In this document: positions 24,157-33,312 of the stretch, one piece after another | Position numbering within the stretch: position 1 is the first letter of the stretch | Layout: each line of letters starts with the position of its first letter | From: CAZADA01 sp964483775 | GTDB lineage: Bacteria; Pseudomonadota; Alphaproteobacteria; Caulobacterales; Maricaulaceae | NCBI GenBank assembly: GCA_964483775.1 | Contig: CAZADA010000011.1 | Location: 1-39,118, forward strand | Direction: 5' to 3' | Length of the DNA: 39,118 nucleotides | Position numbers and translations under genes: made by a program | Notes under the pieces: model-generated | Databases searched by the model: none | What the model saw: only the letters and a program-made list of their open reading frames with translations | What the model was told of the DNA's origin: nothing

Positions 24157-26025
24157 ATGGCATTGGCGTCTCTTCTGCACACACTGTGGGCAGGGCTCAA
24201 TCGCGGGATCGGCGCGGCGCAACGCGTTGCGGGACGGATCCTGTTTGTGATTCTCGTGGTGGTGGCGCTGGCCTTTTTGGTGCCGCTGATCTCAGGTCCG
24301 CCCAAGGCGCAAATCCCCGACAATGGCGTTTTGTATTGGCAGCCTGTCGGCCGATTGGTCGAAGAAAGCCAACGCTATGACCCGCGCGAGGCGATCTCCA
24401 ACGCGGTGACTGGCGAGCGTCCGACGAAAACCATCGAACTGCGCGAGGTGCTGCGCGGGCTCAATGCGGCCGCCGAAGACGAGGCGATCCAAGCGCTGGT
24501 CATAGACCTCAATCGGTTCAGCGGCGGCACGCCGAGCGCGGTGCATGAAGTGGCCGACGCCGTGGCGCGGGTGCGCGCGGCTGGCAAGACCGTCATCGCC
24601 CACGCCGAACTGATGAGCCAGTCAGATTACCTCATCGCGTCGGAAGCCAACGAGATTTGGATCCACCCCCAAGGCGGCCTCACCGTACGCGGCTATGGCG
24701 TGTACCGCACCTATTTCGCCGAGCTGCTCAACACCTTGGAAGTCACCGTCAATGTGTTCCGGGTTGGCGAGTTCAAGTCGGCGATTGAGCCGTTCGTCGA
24801 AGACGCCATGTCGCCTGAAGCGAGCGAAGCCAACCTTGAATTGATGACCGTGCTTTGGGACGCCTACACCACCCGGGTTGAGAATGCGCGCGAGGGCGTG
24901 GAACGCGGTGATCTCCAGCGTTTCATCGATAGGTTGCCGGCCACGTTGCGCACCAATGGCGGGGATTTCGCCGGGGCGGCGGTTGATGCCGGGCTGGTCG
25001 ACGCTGCCCTTGGTCGTGGGGAGATCCAGGATCAACTGAACGCCCGGTTTGACGCGGGCGAAGGTCAGCGCTTTGAACGCATCAGCTTGGCCGGTTACCT
25101 CGGACAGCTCGACGCCGAACAGTCGCGCGACTCCAAGGTGGCGGTGATCACGACGGCGGGTGAGATTGTCTTTGGCCGCGGGGACGGGGGTGTGACCGGT
25201 GGAAGCGAGCACGCCTCGCTGGTACGGCGCGCACGGCTTGATGACGACGTGAAAGCCATCGTGTTGCGCGTGGACAGTCCGGGCGGCAGCGCGTTCGCCT
25301 CCGAGCTGATCCGCGAGGAACTCGCACTCGCGAAGGCCGACGGCAAGCCAGTGGTCGTATCGATGGGCGGGCTCGCCGCATCTGGCGGGTATTGGATCGC
25401 CACACCGGCTGATGAGATCTGGGCGACGCCGACGACGATCACCGGCTCAATCGGTGTGTTTGCGATCCTGCCGACCTTCGAGCGACTGGGTGAACGCTAC
25501 GGTGTGCGCACCGACGGGGTCGGCACCACGCGGCTGAGCGAGGGCACGTCGTTCGTGAGCGGCATTCCCGATGCGGAGCGCACATTGATCCAGTCAGGCA
25601 TTGAGAACACCTACGACACCTTCTTGTTGTTGGTGGCGGAGAGCCGCAATCAAACCCCTGAGCAGGTTGATACGATCGCCCAGGGGCGGGTGTGGGCCGG
25701 ATCGACGGCGGTCGAGCTTGGCTTGGTGGATCGGTTGGGGTCGCTTGACGACGCCATCGCCTCGGCCGCCGGCCGAGCTGGGCTCGCTGAGGATGACTAT
25801 TCGGTCCGTCACTATTTCAACGAGCACACGCGCTGGGAGGCCTTTTCCGAGTTCATCGGCGTGCGGGCCGGCGCTTACGTGTCCGAAGCCGTGCCCGCCC
25901 CCTTGGCGAGTTTTGCGACCATGTTGCGTCATGACTTGGATTGGCTGGCGAGCCTGAACGACCCCATGGACCGCTACCTGGTGTGCGTGTCCTGCCAGGC
26001 GATGTCGTTGGGTCTTGAAGACTAA
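24157..26025 (+). CDS. sppA: signal peptide peptidase SppA, 67 kDa type
   Basis: Inner-membrane serine protease that cuts released signal peptides. The 622 residues match the long, two-domain form (E. coli 618). One N-terminal membrane anchor lies at about 28-46. The catalytic Lys207 is in FRVGEFKSAIEPF in the first domain, and the catalytic Ser409 in GGLAASGGYW in the second, the Ser/Lys dyad split typical of this type. The VDSPGGSAFASE block is also present. The frame is open from 24121. I took the ATG at 24157 because GAGG lies 6 bases upstream; 24145 is an alternative. A TATAAA box at 24070-24075 lies in the gap before it. Confidence 0.94.
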   Translation: MALASLLHTLWAGLNRGIGAAQRVAGRILFVILVVVALAFLVPLISGPPKAQIPDNGVLYWQPVGRLVEESQRYDPREAISNAVTGERPTKTIELREVLRGLNAAAEDEAIQALVIDLNRFSGGTPSAVHEVADAVARVRAAGKTVIAHAELMSQSDYLIASEANEIWIHPQGGLTVRGYGVYRTYFAELLNTLEVTVNVFRVGEFKSAIEPFVEDAMSPEASEANLELMTVLWDAYTTRVENAREGVERGDLQRFIDRLPATLRTNGGDFAGAAVDAGLVDAALGRGEIQDQLNARFDAGEGQRFERISLAGYLGQLDAEQSRDSKVAVITTAGEIVFGRGDGGVTGGSEHASLVRRARLDDDVKAIVLRVDSPGGSAFASELIREELALAKADGKPVVVSMGGLAASGGYWIATPADEIWATPTTITGSIGVFAILPTFERLGERYGVRTDGVGTTRLSEGTSFVSGIPDAERTLIQSGIENTYDTFLLLVAESRNQTPEQVDTIAQGRVWAGSTAVELGLVDRLGSLDDAIASAAGRAGLAEDDYSVRHYFNEHTRWEAFSEFIGVRAGAYVSEAVPAPLASFATMLRHDLDWLASLNDPMDRYLVCVSCQAMSLGLED

Positions 26026-26076
26026 GGGCCGCCAACCTTCGGAGCCCTGGGGATCCACGTCCCTGGGGCCTGCGGT

Positions 26077-26892
26077 TCAGGCGCGGTTCAACATGCCAAA
26101 GTTGATGGCTTCAATGGTCGCTGCGGCGCTGAGCGCGTCGCGGCTAGCCTTGACCAAGCTCTCGGGGGTCAGCGGCTTCTTGACACTTTGGACCGCGCCG
26201 AGCCGCTGGGCGGCCAACAGGGTGTTGTCTTGCGACATGGTTTCGCCGAGCCCACTGGACATGGCGACGACCGCCACACCGGGCCAGGTCTGACGCAGCG
26301 CCTGAATACCCTCAATACCGCCCATGCCCGGCATGAAGATGTCGGTGACCACAAGGTCCACGTCCAGCGCACACATGCGCTGGAGCGCAAGCTCCATGGT
26401 GTCGGCTGACCACACGCGCCAACCGTCCGCACGCAGATACTCTTCGCCCATCTCGCGAACGAGCGCACTGTCATCGACCACGAGCACCCGCGGCGCCCGC
26501 TTGCCCGTGCGCTTGAGCGACAAGGCGTCTTCATAGACACGGTCGGCGTCGGCTTGGCTGAAGGGCTTGTGGAGCACCAGGTCGGCGCCGGCGGCGCGCG
26601 CGGCGGCCAGTGCTGAGTCCATGGAGCCCAGCGTTTTGCGCCCCGCTGTCATCGCAATGACCACAGGATCGCGCCAGGTCTCTTTGATTTGCGCCATCCC
26701 ATCAATGCCGCTGATGCCGGGCAGCACGATGTCGAGGAACACAAGGTCGGGCTTTTGGGCGCTAAACGCCTTGAGGGCGTCTTCGATGCTGTCAGCAATG
26801 AGCGACACAGCGCTCTTGCGCTCGAGGATCTTTGAGACAAAACGCGCAACAAAGGCGCTGTCTTCGATGACGAGTGCAGTGACTGTGCTCAT
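26077..26892 (-). CDS. two-receiver-domain response regulator without output domain
   Basis: A 271-residue cytoplasmic protein with two tandem REC domains (about 5-125 and 134-258) and nothing recognisable after them. REC1 has IEDSAF, phospho-acceptor Asp54 in LVFLDIVLPG and Lys109 in LHKPF. REC2 has VVDDSAL, Asp184 in VVTDIFMPG and the Lys in VKKPL. The conserved Thr/Ser before the last strand is present in both (MTAG and MSSG). Such proteins act by protein contact or as phosphate sinks. I chose the ATG at 26892, because the frame upstream to 26946 is not REC-like. It is divergent from the metalloprotease gene. The partner kinase is unknown. Confidence 0.9.
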   Translation of the reverse strand: MSTVTALVIEDSAFVARFVSKILERKSAVSLIADSIEDALKAFSAQKPDLVFLDIVLPGISGIDGMAQIKETWRDPVVIAMTAGRKTLGSMDSALAAARAAGADLVLHKPFSQADADRVYEDALSLKRTGKRAPRVLVVDDSALVREMGEEYLRADGWRVWSADTMELALQRMCALDVDLVVTDIFMPGMGGIEGIQALRQTWPGVAVVAMSSGLGETMSQDNTLLAAQRLGAVQSVKKPLTPESLVKASRDALSAAATIEAINFGMLNRA

Positions 26893-27072
26893 AGTCGTCT
26901 TGTACCGGCCAGCGTTGAAGATTTGGTTGTCGCGGCGCGCTCGCACGGTGATTGTCCCCTATGGCCTTGATTCTTGGCACATCACGTGCGGAACTTGGGA
27001 TGAATGCGTGCCGTGATGGCACGGCTGCGGCGCCGCGGGCTGGCGCCGATGCGCTTGAGAGTGAGGTTGGAC

Positions 27073-29898
27073 ATGAGTGGGTTTGGGTCTGGCTTGAACG
27101 AGGACCGCATGGGCTGGACGCGGGCTCGTGTGGATTGGCTGCGCTGGGTTCATATGGCCTCGGTGGCCGCCGCAGCTGGCGCGCTTCTGGCCGGCGGCGC
27201 AGCGGCGCAAGACGAAGATGGCGAAGAGGACGAGGAGGAAAAAACCGAGTACCTCGCTGATTTTGTTGAAGACTTTGAAGCTTTCGATGGACTGTTCCCG
27301 CTGTATCGCGATCCCGACGATGGAACGCTTTATATGCAGATCAGCGCCGCGCAGCTGGGCATCGAGCCGCAACCACCCGAGTCGGACGACGATGAGGACG
27401 AGGACGATGCGTCCGGCGATGATGAGGACGCCTCGGCCAATGAAGACGCCGCTGAAGGCGAATCCGAGCCGATCCCGGCTGAGCCGCTCCCCCACCCTGA
27501 GTTCATCCATTTTGTCCACACCACGGACGGCACCGCTGACATTGGTTGGGGGTTCTTTCGCGGCGCCTATCGCGAGGAACAGGTCATCCGCTTTCACAAG
27601 CGCTATGACACCATCGAGGTGCACCAGGAAAACGTGAACTTCTATTTTGATCCCGACAACGCCCTCTCGCGGGCGGCGGACGCGAACGTCACCCGGGCGA
27701 TCCTGGCTTCAGTCGACATTGAGCAGACCGCCGAGGATGGCGCGTCGTTTTTGATCAAAGCTGATGATCTGTTTAAGGGCGAAAAACTCCACCGTGTGAA
27801 GCCGCCGTCGCTTCCGGGCCAACCACCAAACCCACTTGGTCTTGGTAAGTTGAGTTCATCGCTCACGCGCTACGATGATGTTCGTAACTACCCAGAGAAT
27901 ACCGATGTCGAAGTGCAATATGTGTACGAGAGCGCGTCGGCGATATCCTTCGGCAATCCTGCGATTACTGATCCGCGAAGTATTTCGATTTTCCTTCAGC
28001 ACTCCTTCATTCAAATGCCACTGGAGGATTCCTACTCGCCTCGATTTGACGATTTCCGCGTCGGTTACTTCACCAACTCGGTGGATGACCTGACGACCGC
28101 CAGCTACACGCCCTACCGCGACGTCATCAACCGCTGGAATCTGGTCAAAGCTGATCCGAGCGCGCCCATCTCCGATCCCGTCGAGCCGATCACGTTTTGG
28201 ATCGAAAACACCACCCCGCAGGAGTACCGCCAAGCTGTCCGTGAGGGCGCGCTGGCGTGGAACGTCGCGTTTGAAGCCGCCGGGTTCTCCAACGCCATCC
28301 GCGTCGAGGAACAGCCCGACGACGCCGACTGGGACGCCGGCGATATTCGCTACAACGTGCTGCGCTGGACCTCTTCGCCCAACCCACCGTTTGGCGGCTA
28401 TGGGCCGAGCTTCACCAATCCGCGTACGGGTCAGATCCTCGGCGCTGACATCATGCTCGAAAATGTCTTTGTCACCAACCGGGTGCGCTTGCAGGACGTT
28501 TATGGCGTTGAAAGCGCCGGAGGCGCGCAGGCGCCGCGCAATCCGATGGCGCACGCGCTGTTGCCCGAAGTGGAGCCCAGGCCCTCCACGGTCGCGGCTT
28601 GGCGCGCGGGCAACCACCACATGATGTGCACGCACGCCGAACAGATCCAACGCAACTTTTTGATGACCAATGCGGTGCTGTTGGCGCGTAACGCGCCAGA
28701 GTCGATGCGCACTGAGCTGGTGCAGTCGGCCATCCGCGAGCTGACCTTGCATGAGATTGGCCACACCCTTGGGCTCAGCCACAACATGGCGGCGTCCTCG
28801 GGCGCGAGCGCGGAGGCGCTCTCCGACGCCGATACCCCGCCGGGCAACTCTGTGATGGACTACAACGCCTCCAACATCGCCCGGGACGGTGTGGCGCAGG
28901 GGCAGTTCTATATGAGCGCGCCAGGTCCTTACGATGTCTGGGCCATCCAGTTTGGCTACACCACCGAAGAAGAAGCCGCCCAAGCGGTGCTGGAGCGGTC
29001 GACCGAACGCGAACTGATCTTCGGCAATGACGCCGACGATATGCGGTTTGCCGGCGGCAATATCGATCCGCGGATCATGATCGGGGATCTGGGGGCGGAC
29101 AGCCTGACGTGGGCGGAAAACCAGTTCGCGTTGGCCGACGAGACCTTGGTGGCGCTCAAGGACCGGTTTTCCGATGAAGGCGACACCTATCAGGACCTCT
29201 TGATCGCTTATCTTTCGGTCACCGGTTGGCACGCCAACGCCGCCAATGTGGTCACCCGCCATGTGGGCGGCGTGTATCAACAACGCTCTGTGGCCGGTCA
29301 GCCCGGGGCCGTTGAGCCGTTCCAAGCCGTGCCGCGCGAGCGTCAGGAGCACGCCTTGTCGCTGCTTGGCGAGCATGTGTTTGGGGTGGACGCGTTCGAC
29401 TATGACGCCGAGCTGATCCAGCACTTGCAGGCCCAACGCCGGGGCTTTTCCGCCTTTGGCGTCAACGAAGATCCCCAAGTGCACGCTCGCGCGCGGGCGA
29501 TCCAAGCGCGGATGATGGCGCACCTGCTGCACCCGAACGTTTTGCAGCGTCTGTCGGATTCCCAATTGTACGGCGGTACTTACCCTCCGGCGGAGTATCT
29601 GGCGGACATGACGCGGATGGTGGTCGCCGACGACATCAATTCTCGGGTGTCCTCGTTGCGGCAGCAATTGCAGATCGACTATGTGACGCAGCTGGTCGGG
29701 ATTGCGGGCGGACAGAGCTATCAGGGCTGGCTTGGCGGGGGCTATGATCCTGTGGCGCGCTCGGCGGCGCTGAGCAGTCTGATGGACATCCACGCCATGG
29801 TCAGTCCAGGAACCCTTGGCTTTGAACCGAGCGACCCCGCGACCCGCGCGCACCGCACGCACATCGCCGCCCTGCTCAAAACGGTCGGCATCGAATAG
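27073..29898 (+). CDS. zinc-dependent metalloprotease (DUF5117/DUF4953 type)
   Basis: A 941-residue exported protein. A long signal peptide ends near GGAAAQ (about residue 46). Two acidic stretches follow: residues 47-57, and a longer one at about 103-133 that is almost all Asp, Glu, Ala and Ser. The DUF5117-like region runs from about 68 to 240 and appears interrupted by the longer stretch. The metzincin zinc site HEIGHTLGLSH has His560, Glu561, His564 and His570, and the Met-turn is SVMDYNAS (Met595). This is the large M10/M12-like family common in alphaproteobacteria and Bacteroidota; no substrate is established. The ATG at 27073 has GAGG six bases upstream. The stretch 27840-28020 is AT-richer than the rest. 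Confidence 0.9.
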   Translation: MSGFGSGLNEDRMGWTRARVDWLRWVHMASVAAAAGALLAGGAAAQDEDGEEDEEEKTEYLADFVEDFEAFDGLFPLYRDPDDGTLYMQISAAQLGIEPQPPESDDDEDEDDASGDDEDASANEDAAEGESEPIPAEPLPHPEFIHFVHTTDGTADIGWGFFRGAYREEQVIRFHKRYDTIEVHQENVNFYFDPDNALSRAADANVTRAILASVDIEQTAEDGASFLIKADDLFKGEKLHRVKPPSLPGQPPNPLGLGKLSSSLTRYDDVRNYPENTDVEVQYVYESASAISFGNPAITDPRSISIFLQHSFIQMPLEDSYSPRFDDFRVGYFTNSVDDLTTASYTPYRDVINRWNLVKADPSAPISDPVEPITFWIENTTPQEYRQAVREGALAWNVAFEAAGFSNAIRVEEQPDDADWDAGDIRYNVLRWTSSPNPPFGGYGPSFTNPRTGQILGADIMLENVFVTNRVRLQDVYGVESAGGAQAPRNPMAHALLPEVEPRPSTVAAWRAGNHHMMCTHAEQIQRNFLMTNAVLLARNAPESMRTELVQSAIRELTLHEIGHTLGLSHNMAASSGASAEALSDADTPPGNSVMDYNASNIARDGVAQGQFYMSAPGPYDVWAIQFGYTTEEEAAQAVLERSTERELIFGNDADDMRFAGGNIDPRIMIGDLGADSLTWAENQFALADETLVALKDRFSDEGDTYQDLLIAYLSVTGWHANAANVVTRHVGGVYQQRSVAGQPGAVEPFQAVPRERQEHALSLLGEHVFGVDAFDYDAELIQHLQAQRRGFSAFGVNEDPQVHARARAIQARMMAHLLHPNVLQRLSDSQLYGGTYPPAEYLADMTRMVVADDINSRVSSLRQQLQIDYVTQLVGIAGGQSYQGWLGGGYDPVARSAALSSLMDIHAMVSPGTLGFEPSDPATRAHRTHIAALLKTVGIE

Positions 29899-29903
29899 CC
29901 GGT

Positions 29904-30569
29904 CTAGAGCCGGTCGACATGGTGGAGGCGGCGCGGGTCGGCGCGCGCCGCCTCGTCCCAGGCCTGGTGCGCTGGATCGGCGAACAGTGCGTCGGCGTAC
30001 CGGCGTATGGCGGCGTCGTCCGGCGACCAGAGGCTGTAACTCGCCAAGCGCGTTGCGTAGGGCGCCGCCATCGCGTCTGCCAGTGACCATTCGCCCATCA
30101 GATACGGCCCTGTCCGCCTGGAACGGTTGAGCGCCCATCGCCACAGGGCGCAGAGGCTGTCACGGTCGGCAAGGGCGTCGTCCCCCGTCGATTGGGCTGG
30201 CGAGGCGTAACGATGCAGGTTCATCGGCGCATCGCGCCGCAACGCGCCGAAGCTGCTGTGGAAGGTCGCCGCGAGGGCGCGCGCGCAGGCGCGTTGGTCG
30301 GGGTCGGCCGGCCATAGCGCGCCGTCCGCCTGCTCATTGGCCCATTCTGCGATGGCCAGGGAGTCCCAGATCACCTGATCCCCGGCCCGCACCACCGGGA
30401 CGGTCGCGACGGGTGAAGCGTTGGCGAGCTGAGCGGCGCTGTCGGGAGCGTCGAGGCGGATGAGCTTGGTGGTGAACGCGACGTTGGCGTGGCTCAGCGC
30501 CAACCAGGCCCTCAGAGACCAAGACGAGTACGCGCGATCGCCTATGAAGAGCGTGACGGGTGCAGACAT
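29904..30569 (-). CDS. glutathione S-transferase family protein
   Basis: A 221-residue soluble protein of the GST superfamily. The thioredoxin-like N-terminal domain has TLFIGDRAYSSWSLRAWLAL, where the Ser of SSWS is the likely catalytic residue, and the cis-Pro turn SPVATVPVV, followed by the WDSLAIAEW glutathione-binding segment. The all-helical C-terminal domain begins near 95 and contains YLMGEWSLADAMAAPY. The closest match by pattern is the maleylacetoacetate isomerase/YfcF-like group. It converges on the metalloprotease gene with only five bases between them. Confidence 0.9.
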   Translation of the reverse strand: MSAPVTLFIGDRAYSSWSLRAWLALSHANVAFTTKLIRLDAPDSAAQLANASPVATVPVVRAGDQVIWDSLAIAEWANEQADGALWPADPDQRACARALAATFHSSFGALRRDAPMNLHRYASPAQSTGDDALADRDSLCALWRWALNRSRRTGPYLMGEWSLADAMAAPYATRLASYSLWSPDDAAIRRYADALFADPAHQAWDEAARADPRRLHHVDRL

Positions 30570-30848
30570 GGCCTCATGGCTCGCGGCGAGAACGTCAGGT
30601 GACTTTGGACTTTGGCGGCGCGGCGATCGCCAGGCGCGCCTCCGTTGGCCCCCCGACCATCACCATTCCAACCTGTCGAACGCAACGCCCCTCGCGCCTG
30701 GGCCCCTATGGTGATGGGCTGGGTCGCCGCCCGACGTCCAAGGGATCGCACGCCCCGTGACTGCGCGCTATGGGCCTGGCCTACGGGGCGACGACCGATG
30801 TGTGTATGCACGCTTCGCCTGGAGCAGCGCCGACGGGCTGGACTGTGG

Positions 30849-31832
30849 TCAGCCCTTCTTCACGTTCTTCCAGATTTGCTTGTAGGAGAACCACAGCAAG
30901 ACAGCGAGCAGCGTGAGGTAAATGATGACCTGGCGGCCAAGGTCCTTCCGCGCATCCATATGCGGGTGCGAAACCCAGGTGAGGAAGTGGGCGACATCGC
31001 TGGACATCTGCTCGACCGTTGGAACCGAGCCATCGCCGTAGGTCACAGCCCCTTCGATCAAGGCCGGCGCCATGGAGATGAAGCCGCCCCGAGGGACGTG
31101 CTCGGGATCGCCGTCCCAGAACTCCGCCAAATCACCCGGATAATACTGGTTGTAATACTTGCCCGATGGGACATTGAGACCTTCTGGGGGATCAATGTAA
31201 CCTAGATTGAGCGAGTGGACGTAATCCGCCCCACCCTTGCGCGCTTTGACGATGGTGGAAAAGTCCGGCGGGATCGCCACGCCGTTGTCCATCATGTCCT
31301 GAATGGTGGCCGCATCATAGGGTGCGGGGATGTAGTCTGAGGGCACCGGCGCGCGCCTGATCCAATCGCCAACTCCGTCGATCACTTCGAACTCGGCCCC
31401 GCCGCTGAGCGTGCGCACGCCGCGCACGCGGTCGCCGAAGTCGGCGGCGAGCTGGATGATGTAGGGACTGGTGACTGGATTGGGATAGTCGGCGTTGTAG
31501 AACGGGGCCCCGCGCTGGCCGAGATGGCGAAACGCCAACAAATCCATGGAGTGACATTGTGAGCAGACATCGCGGTACACCTGGTAGCCGCGCTGCAACG
31601 CTTCGGGGTCGTAACGGCCGAAAATGCCGTTGAAGCTCCAGTCATATTTTTCAGGCTTCTTCGCCCCGCCCTTGGCTTCAACCGGTTCGGCGTAGGTGAG
31701 CACCAACGCCAGCGTCACAGCCGCCGCCACCAGGAACGCCATAGCATCGGGCAAGGCCGAGCGGACTTGGCGCAACACGTGCCCTTCGCGGGCCTTCGGG
31801 GTCAAACAAAAGTACGACACGCTCTTCACCAC
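30849..31832 (-). CDS. petC: cytochrome c1 subunit of the bc1 complex
   Basis: The haem-carrying subunit that takes electrons from the Rieske protein and passes them to soluble cytochrome c in the periplasm. The 327 residues have a long N-terminal signal, hydrophobic at about 31-47 and ending near VEA. The c-type haem site CSQCH is at 90-94. The C-terminal membrane anchor is VIIYLTLLAVLLWFSYKQIW, and the short tail is basic. It starts with GTG at 31832, and several alternative starts exist (the ATG of MAFLV could be a shorter form). It is the last gene of petA-petB-petC on the minus strand, 8 bases after petB. Confidence 0.95.
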   Translation of the reverse strand: MVKSVSYFCLTPKAREGHVLRQVRSALPDAMAFLVAAAVTLALVLTYAEPVEAKGGAKKPEKYDWSFNGIFGRYDPEALQRGYQVYRDVCSQCHSMDLLAFRHLGQRGAPFYNADYPNPVTSPYIIQLAADFGDRVRGVRTLSGGAEFEVIDGVGDWIRRAPVPSDYIPAPYDAATIQDMMDNGVAIPPDFSTIVKARKGGADYVHSLNLGYIDPPEGLNVPSGKYYNQYYPGDLAEFWDGDPEHVPRGGFISMAPALIEGAVTYGDGSVPTVEQMSSDVAHFLTWVSHPHMDARKDLGRQVIIYLTLLAVLLWFSYKQIWKNVKKG

Positions 31833-31840
31833 TCCACCCC

Positions 31841-33292
31841 CTATTCTGCTGGCGCTGCGACGCCGCCGGCCACCTCAGCCGACTGTCCCGACGCTCTGCC
31901 TTTCAGCACGGACGCGTCAATCGACGCCGGCCGTGGTTTGGGGGTCTCTATAATGCCCAACAAGGGCAAGGCTAAGAAATATGCGAAGTACAAAAACGTT
32001 AAGATTCGCATAAGCCATAGATATGTAAGGGCTGGCGGCTTAACTTCAACGATATCCGCCCCAGCATCTGCAGGCAGCTTACGACTCTCGATCAAGGCTT
32101 GTTCACCGGTATCGTAAACAAACCGTTGTTCCTCGCCGTTTTGCGTGTATTCAAGCGCCCAGCGAGAGTCACCGATGGCGATCACTGGATCGTCGACGTT
32201 CTGTGCGCCGCACCATCCCAGACCCAAACACACCACAACGAAAGCGATGAAGCACTGGCGCGCCATGGGACGATAGCGCATCGACTTCACCTTCGACGTG
32301 TCAAGCCACGGTAATACAAAGAGTATCCCGATGGCTGCGAACATGGCCAGCGCGCCGCCGAACTTGTCGGGAATGGCGCGCAAGATGGCGTAGAACGGCA
32401 AGAGGTACCATTCCGGCACGATGTGTTCGGGCGTCACCAGCTTGTTAGCCGGGATGTAATTGTCCGTGTGACCCAAAATGTTTGGCATGAAGAACACGAA
32501 GATCGCGAACATTACCAAAAACACCACGATGGCGAATGCGTCCTTCACCGTGTAATACGGGTGGAAGGGCAATGTATCGGCTTTGAGCGCCTCAGGATTG
32601 TTGCGCCGCACCTCAACGCCGGTGGGGTTGTTGTTTCCTGGCACGTGCAGCGCCCAGACGTGCAACACCACGACCCCGAAGATCATGAACGGCATCAGAT
32701 AATGGAGCGCGTAAAACCGCGTCAGCGTTGGATTATCGATGCTTGGCGCGCCTTGCACAAACGTCTTGATCCCTTCGCCCACGCCCGGCACTGCGCCGAT
32801 CAATGACGTGATCACGCTGGCGCCGTGGAGCGACATCTGCCCCCAAGGCAGCACATAACCCAAGAACGCCGTACCGATCATCAAGAAGAAGATCACACAG
32901 CCCAGCACCCAAAGGATCTCACGCGGCGCCTTGTAGGAGCCGTAGTACAGACCTCGGAAGATGTGCAGATACACCGCGATAAAGAACATCGACGCGCCGA
33001 CAGCGTGGATATAGCGGACCAGCCAGCCATTGGGCACATCGCGCATGATCCGCTCAACACTGGCGAAGGCCATGTCGACCTGAGCGATGTAGTGCATCGC
33101 CAGGATCACCCCGGTGATGATCTGGACGAGCAAACATACCGTGAGAATACCGCCGAATGTGTACCAGTAGTTTAGGTTCTTCGGCGTTGGGAAGTCCACA
33201 AAACTGTCATAGGCGAGACGTGGAAGCGGGAGGCGTTGGTCCAACCACTTTTCGAAGCCTGTTTTGGGTACGTAGGTTGATGGTCCGCTCAT
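31841..33292 (-). CDS. petB: cytochrome b subunit of the bc1 complex
   Basis: The membrane core of ubiquinol:cytochrome c reductase. The 483 residues have eight helices. The four haem b ligands are His96, His110, His197 and His211, and PEWY at the Qo site is at 293-296. It is about 45 residues longer than usual. The excess lies at residues 374-420 between helices G and H, a periplasmic-side loop that is only about ten residues in R. capsulatus. The DNA of the loop and just downstream is AT-richer (26 of 60 G+C at 31981-32040). The ATG at 33292 gives MSGPSTYVPKTGF. The longer open frame to 33496 is spurious because it overlaps petA. Confidence 0.96.
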   Translation of the reverse strand: MSGPSTYVPKTGFEKWLDQRLPLPRLAYDSFVDFPTPKNLNYWYTFGGILTVCLLVQIITGVILAMHYIAQVDMAFASVERIMRDVPNGWLVRYIHAVGASMFFIAVYLHIFRGLYYGSYKAPREILWVLGCVIFFLMIGTAFLGYVLPWGQMSLHGASVITSLIGAVPGVGEGIKTFVQGAPSIDNPTLTRFYALHYLMPFMIFGVVVLHVWALHVPGNNNPTGVEVRRNNPEALKADTLPFHPYYTVKDAFAIVVFLVMFAIFVFFMPNILGHTDNYIPANKLVTPEHIVPEWYLLPFYAILRAIPDKFGGALAMFAAIGILFVLPWLDTSKVKSMRYRPMARQCFIAFVVVCLGLGWCGAQNVDDPVIAIGDSRWALEYTQNGEEQRFVYDTGEQALIESRKLPADAGADIVEVKPPALTYLWLMRILTFLYFAYFLALPLLGIIETPKPRPASIDASVLKGRASGQSAEVAGGVAAPAE

Positions 33293-33312
33293 CAGGTCTA
33301 CTCGCGTTCTTT

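Noticed and set aside
26026..26076. Terminator between sppA and the two-receiver gene
   Set aside because: The repeated CCCTGGGG is mostly a direct repeat and does not form a clean stem.
27856..30144. A 762-codon open frame antisense to the metalloprotease
   Set aside because: It is the reverse shadow of a GC-rich gene with clear zinc-site motifs; the antisense protein is His/Arg/Gly-rich with no domain.
30570..30848. Possible gene in the 279-base gap between the GST gene and petC
   Set aside because: The open frames here have no ribosome binding site, are Arg/Pro-rich and extend into petC antisense; I see only possible promoter DNA for the GST gene and the petC terminator region.
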